From contig CAVYCE010000003.1 of NCBI GenBank assembly GCA_963766995.1, forward strand, positions 496,001 through 560,000: 64,000 nt of DNA, written 5' to 3'. The DNA is from Bog-473 sp963766995. GTDB lineage: Bacteria; Actinomycetota; Acidimicrobiia; Acidimicrobiales; RAAP-2. Every line of letters begins with the position of its first letter. Within the stretch, counting starts at the first letter, position 1. Positions 60,193 through 64,000 of the stretch are shown in pieces. Under the pieces are notes generated by a model that saw only the letters and a list, made by a program, of their open reading frames with translations, ran no database searches and was not told where the DNA came from. A program made the translations under genes and the position numbers.

Positions 60193-61085
60193 CCATCACC
60201 ACCACATCAGCGTGGGAGGCCGTCGGCAGTCGTCGAGCGTTGGGTGGCCACCACATCTTCACCATTGACGCGCCAGCCATTGGACCCGAGGTGCACGAGC
60301 CGTTGCTCATACTGCACGGGTTCCCCACCTCGTCCTTCGACTATGCGGGCGTGCTCGACGGGCTGCGAGCTGGTCGCCGTGTCCTCCTGCTTGACGACCT
60401 GGGCTACGGCCTCTCCGACAAGCCCGACCTCGGTTACACCATGGCGCTGCAGGCCGACATGGCCGCGGCTTTCGTGGCCGAACTGGGTCTCGACCGGCTG
60501 GCCCTCATGACGCACGACATGGGCGACACGGTGGGCGGTGAGCTCCTGGCCCGTCGCGCTGAAGGCACATGGAACGTAGAAGTGACACGTCGAGTGGTGA
60601 CCAACGGCAGCATTTACATTGAACAGGCGCAGCTCACCAACGGGCAGCAGTTCCTCTTGAGCCTGCCCGACGAGTGGTTGACCGGCGAGACCTTCATCAC
60701 GGCCGACACATTGGCTCAGAGTCTGCGCGACACCTTCAGTGCTGCCACTGCCATCCCGTCACCCGATGTGCCAGTCGATCCCATCCCGCCGGGAGTCGAG
60801 CAGATCATGTTCGCCGATGGTCACCGGGCGCTGCCGCGGCTCATCCGCTACATAGAAGAACGCCGAGCCAACGAGCGGCGCTTCACCGGGGCCATCGAAT
60901 CCGACCCTTCACCGCTGCACATTGTGTGGGGGTGTGACGATCCCATCGCCGTGGTCGCCATGGTGGACACCCTCCAGGCCGCTCGACCTGACGCCACTGC
61001 AGTGCGCCTGAATCAAGTCGGTCACTACCCCATGGTTGAAGCACCAACTCAGTTCCTGGAGGCAGTCCTTCCCGGTTTGGATTGA
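60189..61085 (+). CDS. Epoxide-hydrolase/haloalkane-dehalogenase-like alpha/beta hydrolase
   Basis: 298 residues. The oxyanion motif HGFPTSSFDYAGV is followed by the nucleophile elbow THDMGDTVGG. There an aspartate replaces serine, as in epoxide hydrolases and dehalogenases. The histidine in VGHYPMVEAP completes the site. Coupled by ATGA to the LLM oxidoreductase. The last 37 nt overlap the convergent beta-lactamase-fold gene. Confidence 0.85.
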   Translation: MTITTTSAWEAVGSRRALGGHHIFTIDAPAIGPEVHEPLLILHGFPTSSFDYAGVLDGLRAGRRVLLLDDLGYGLSDKPDLGYTMALQADMAAAFVAELGLDRLALMTHDMGDTVGGELLARRAEGTWNVEVTRRVVTNGSIYIEQAQLTNGQQFLLSLPDEWLTGETFITADTLAQSLRDTFSAATAIPSPDVPVDPIPPGVEQIMFADGHRALPRLIRYIEERRANERRFTGAIESDPSPLHIVWGCDDPIAVVAMVDTLQAARPDATAVRLNQVGHYPMVEAPTQFLEAVLPGLD

Positions 61086-62566
61086 CGCCTCCAGCGTCTA
61101 TGAGCCAGTACAGCGAGCAGCGCCACCATCACTCGCACCCGCAGCCGGGAGCTCTGCCAGCTTGGGCGGCGGTGAAAGGTGCCACTCACCGGGCGCCCGA
61201 TGATCACCCGGTCGACCTCACCCCGATCGTTGCGGTCGAAGACCACCTGGACCACCAGACCGTCCAGGGTGAAGGTGAAACGCAGCGGGTCATCGGCGTC
61301 GATGGCATGGAGGGTCACGCCCTTCCGCATGCCGGCGATGGGCGAGAGAGCTCGGAGCGTCAAGTGCCGCTCCTTCGTGACGACCTGTACCTCGCCACCC
61401 AACATCTGCCAGACCCTGAAGTTGGTCAGGAAGCCAGGGCTCGGGACATAGACACCCAGCAGCTCCGACCACAGGTGCGGCTGATCGGGCACGTCAGCCC
61501 GAGGCAGATCGGCGGTGGGCTCGGGCACATGAAGCAGCTGGCGGAGGAGGGAACCGGCCAGCAGGTTGGCCCCGTACAGGCTGGCCGTGTTGGTGAGGAC
61601 GACCACTGCCACGCCGTCGTCAGGCGCTACCAACATGGCAGAGGCAAAGCCGGGGATGTTGCCATCGTGACCGACCACGCGGTGCGCGCCCATCTGGTTT
61701 AGGGAGAAGGCCAAGCCGATACCCGGCAACCGACGGTCGATGCTGAACTGCGGCGTCATCATTTCGGCCAATGTCTCAGCCCGCAATATTCGAGCCGTTT
61801 TGGTGGCGGTCCCCTTGGACAACCATGTGGCATACGTGGCCATATCCCGCAGGGAGGACAGCACGGAACCGGCGCCCAACAACGTGAGGTCGTAGTCCCG
61901 CGCCGTGCGGAAGCGACCCAGCACCCAGTGCGAGCCGGTGGCCACCTGGGCCGCAGTCCGTTCCGTGCGCAGGTATTCGGTGCGACTCATCTGCATAGGT
62001 TCAAACACCTCTTCGCGCATGTACTCGGCGAAGGGCCGGCCGCTGACGTCCTCCACCAGTTGGCCCAGCACCACGAAGCCGTGATTGGCGTAGGTCCACT
62101 TGGACCCAGCCGCCACCTCGGCTCGGATGACACCGCCATAGACCGCGCTGGTGTCATTGGCGGTAGTGCCGGGACGGCCGACTCCCCAGACGTCCTTGCG
62201 AGCCAGGTCCGACACTCGAGGGAACTCACCAATCCCCGAGGTGTGAGTAAGGAGATGTCGAATGGTCACCGCCACACCCCCGGCGGGCGGTTCAATTCGC
62301 AAGTGCCGCAAGTGGTCGTTGACCGGATCGTCCAGGTCGAGCAGGCCCTGGTCTCGCAGCTGCATCACGCCAATGGCCGTCATCGTCTTGGAGATGGAGG
62401 CGATGCGAAACACCGTTTCAGGCACTATGGGACTCTTACCACTCGGGTCGGCCAACCCCACACACGTGAACACCGGCTTCCGCCCCTTGGCAATGACGGC
62501 CACGCCGACGCCGGCCAACCCGGAGCGGCGCATGGCCTCGATCACGGCGCGTTGCACATCACTCAT
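61049..62566 (-). CDS. Serine beta-lactamase-fold hydrolase (class C/esterase type)
   Basis: 505 residues. SxxK is ASISKTM, the YxN is YANHG, and the third motif is HDG in VVGHDGNIPGF. Such proteins are esterases, D-aminopeptidases or beta-lactamase relatives. No signal peptide is evident, suggesting a cytoplasmic role. A C-terminal lipocalin-like domain (DPLRFTFTLDGLVVQVVFD) ends in a basic tail. The ATG lacks a ribosome site; a CAGAAT hexamer ends 6 nt upstream. Confidence 0.85.
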   Translation of the reverse strand: MSDVQRAVIEAMRRSGLAGVGVAVIAKGRKPVFTCVGLADPSGKSPIVPETVFRIASISKTMTAIGVMQLRDQGLLDLDDPVNDHLRHLRIEPPAGGVAVTIRHLLTHTSGIGEFPRVSDLARKDVWGVGRPGTTANDTSAVYGGVIRAEVAAGSKWTYANHGFVVLGQLVEDVSGRPFAEYMREEVFEPMQMSRTEYLRTERTAAQVATGSHWVLGRFRTARDYDLTLLGAGSVLSSLRDMATYATWLSKGTATKTARILRAETLAEMMTPQFSIDRRLPGIGLAFSLNQMGAHRVVGHDGNIPGFASAMLVAPDDGVAVVVLTNTASLYGANLLAGSLLRQLLHVPEPTADLPRADVPDQPHLWSELLGVYVPSPGFLTNFRVWQMLGGEVQVVTKERHLTLRALSPIAGMRKGVTLHAIDADDPLRFTFTLDGLVVQVVFDRNDRGEVDRVIIGRPVSGTFHRRPSWQSSRLRVRVMVALLAVLAHRRWRRQSKPGRTASRN

Positions 62567-62607
62567 GTCCGCATTCTGCCCTTAGGACATCGTGACTGCC
62601 CGATAGA

Positions 62608-64000
62608 TCAGGCCGGTGCTTCGACCTTCAGCGTGCGGACTTCCTGAGGCAGGCTGTCGTAGAGGTCGGCGATGAGGTCGTCGCGCCGCGCACGAGTAGC
62701 GGACTCGTCCCACTTGTTGTCGAACTGATACGGGTCATCGTCGACTTGGTAGAGCTCGCCGGTGGCGATGCTGATGCCGTTGGGGCCGTCCTGTTGCGCT
62801 TCGTACACCACAGGACAGGGCTTCAGTACTCCTTCGCCCCACACTTCCTCCAGCCCATTGGGCTGTCCAGCAGTGGATGGCTCGTACACGGTGCACAGCC
62901 AGCCGTCTCGATAGATGGAGCGCAGGTGCATGCCGTAGCCCGGAAACTGGCTGTCCCATTCGCACAGCATGCGCTGGCGATCATCGTCTCCGTTTCGTAC
63001 CGGCAGCGCCTTGCCCTGCATCCAGTCGGCGGGCTCTATTCCGGCGATGGCACAAAATGTGGGGGCGAGGTCCACCTGTCCCACCGGGTCAGTGACCACT
63101 GCCGCCGATACACCGGCCGATGGTGCGGGGCGCCAGACGAACGGCAGCCTCATGAGCGCGTCGGTGTGGTACGGCCCCTTGTACAGCAAGCCGAAGTCGC
63201 CCTGCATTTCGCCATGGTCGGTGGTGAAGATGATGTCGGTGTTGTCCAACCACGAACGCGCTGCCACCGTAGCGATGACACGACCACACGCTTCGTCGAT
63301 GAGCTCGTTCATGACGTGCACCTTGGCGTTGACCTCGCGGATCTGGTCGTTGGTCAGATGGGAAGGGACGAAGGCGGCTGGCCCACCCTCCATGTTCGAA
63401 AACGTGCCCTCCCAATAGCCCAGCCAATGCGCTGGCTTGCGGCTGAGCACCTGGCGGATGGCCTCGTCGGACCCGGGGTGACCAGGAGGCAGGTCGAGGT
63501 CCTGCCACGGCACGCGACCGAGTTCGGACGCCGGAGGATCCCAAGGGTGATGAGGATCAGGGAAGGACATCCAGCAGAACCACGGTTCGTCCTGGCCCAC
63601 CGAGGAAAGCCAATCCACCGTCAGATCAGCGATCCAATCCGTGTGGTACCACTCACGCGGGATGGGGTTGTTCTTGGTCTCGGGGGCCAAGGTGTCCCCA
63701 CCAGGTTCGGCCTGCAAGAGGCCGGCAAAGCTGTGCAGGTGCTCCGGATGGTGCTTCTTGAGCCATCGGCCGTAGTGGGCCAAGGGGAAATTGCCCCAGG
63801 CGGCGGCATGCATGGCCTGCTCGGATCTTTCAAAACCTCGCCATGAACCGGTGTCGCCCCGGGCGATGCGAGCGTTCTCCTCCCAACGCATATCGGGATC
63901 GAAGCCCGGCTCGAAGTGGGCCTTGCCCAAGAGGGCCGTGCGGTAGCCCGCCTTTTCCGCCAGGTACGCCGCCACCGACGGCGCATCGGTGGGGAGTGGG
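62608..64000 (-). CDS. Sulfatase (alkaline phosphatase superfamily), N-terminus beyond window
   Basis: At least 463 residues, open at the right edge. The catalytic formylglycine motif (CxPSR) would lie in the missing N-terminus. Visible are YLAEKAGYRTALLGKAHF, FPDPHHPWDPP, and the metal-binding IIFTTDHGEMQGDFGLLYKGPYH, followed by RLPFVWR. These identify a type I sulfatase or phosphonate hydrolase. The substrate is unknown. It lies 41 nt downstream of the beta-lactamase-fold start region, on the same strand. Confidence 0.85.
   Translation of the reverse strand, partial: PLPTDAPSVAAYLAEKAGYRTALLGKAHFEPGFDPDMRWEENARIARGDTGSWRGFERSEQAMHAAAWGNFPLAHYGRWLKKHHPEHLHSFAGLLQAEPGGDTLAPETKNNPIPREWYHTDWIADLTVDWLSSVGQDEPWFCWMSFPDPHHPWDPPASELGRVPWQDLDLPPGHPGSDEAIRQVLSRKPAHWLGYWEGTFSNMEGGPAAFVPSHLTNDQIREVNAKVHVMNELIDEACGRVIATVAARSWLDNTDIIFTTDHGEMQGDFGLLYKGPYHTDALMRLPFVWRPAPSAGVSAAVVTDPVGQVDLAPTFCAIAGIEPADWMQGKALPVRNGDDDRQRMLCEWDSQFPGYGMHLRSIYRDGWLCTVYEPSTAGQPNGLEEVWGEGVLKPCPVVYEAQQDGPNGISIATGELYQVDDDPYQFDNKWDESATRARRDDLIADLYDSLPQEVRTLKVEAPA

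Noticed and set aside
62746..63846. 366-codon open frame antisense to the sulfatase
   Set aside because: No recognisable protein features and no ribosome site; mirror of a real gene.

Overview
The window looks like chromosomal DNA of a high-GC actinobacterium, most likely of the class Acidimicrobiia. Pointers are an S-(hydroxymethyl)mycothiol dehydrogenase, an NDMA-dependent alcohol dehydrogenase, a likely F420-dependent LLM oxidoreductase, a WS/DGAT acyltransferase, Thr/Pro-rich linkers on surface proteins, and GGYWLVASDGG-type repeats that I associate with this class. There is no phage, insertion sequence or CRISPR array. Gene density is high, with many 4-nt stop/start overlaps and several tail-to-tail overlaps. 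The class assignment is inference; no rRNA is present.

Layout. 1-5897 (minus): a branched-chain-amino-acid-type ABC importer. Its surface protein and substrate-binding protein are intact, but the LivH, LivM and LivF part carries a stop codon and several apparent frameshifts. 6123-12038: TetR regulator, mycothiol-linked dehydrogenase, secreted propeller-like protein, hydrolase, amidohydrolase and class II aldolase. 12055-15870: MarR regulator flanked by two drug-type MFS exporters. 15916-20450: pantothenate kinase, acyl-CoA dehydrogenase with a divergent TetR gene that seems to start at CTG, a 54-residue acidic protein, and an Rpf-like secreted protein. 20526-33310: NDMA alcohol dehydrogenase, ABC exporter, lipoprotein, YbhN-like membrane protein, phospholipase C-type phosphoesterase, large membrane protein, multicopper oxidase, and a WYL regulator divergent from an MFS exporter. 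33616-42823: mostly housekeeping and lipid metabolism (tRNA-Gly, DGAT, dUTPase, oligoribonuclease, acyl-CoA ligase, peroxiredoxin, enoyl-CoA hydratase, HAD phosphatase).

42784-56696 is the most system-like region. A SpoIID/LytB protein with six C-terminal repeats, a GT4 glycosyltransferase and a P450 precede a long minus-strand operon. In transcription order the operon is clpP, wzm, wzt (with a C-terminal Wzt_C-like domain), methyltransferase-like protein, GT4, GT4, methyltransferase-like protein, GT4, GT4. This looks like an ABC-dependent surface glycan pathway in a Gram-positive-type lineage. The two methyltransferase-like proteins are candidates for capping the chain end recognised by Wzt_C. 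56777-64000: tRNA-Leu, glycerate kinase, SDR, small zinc ribbon, LLM oxidoreductase, epoxide-hydrolase-like protein, beta-lactamase-fold hydrolase, and a sulfatase cut by the window edge.

Across the window, at least five genes without a Shine-Dalgarno sequence have a TANNNT hexamer exactly 8 nt before the start codon. This suggests leaderless transcripts are common in this organism.
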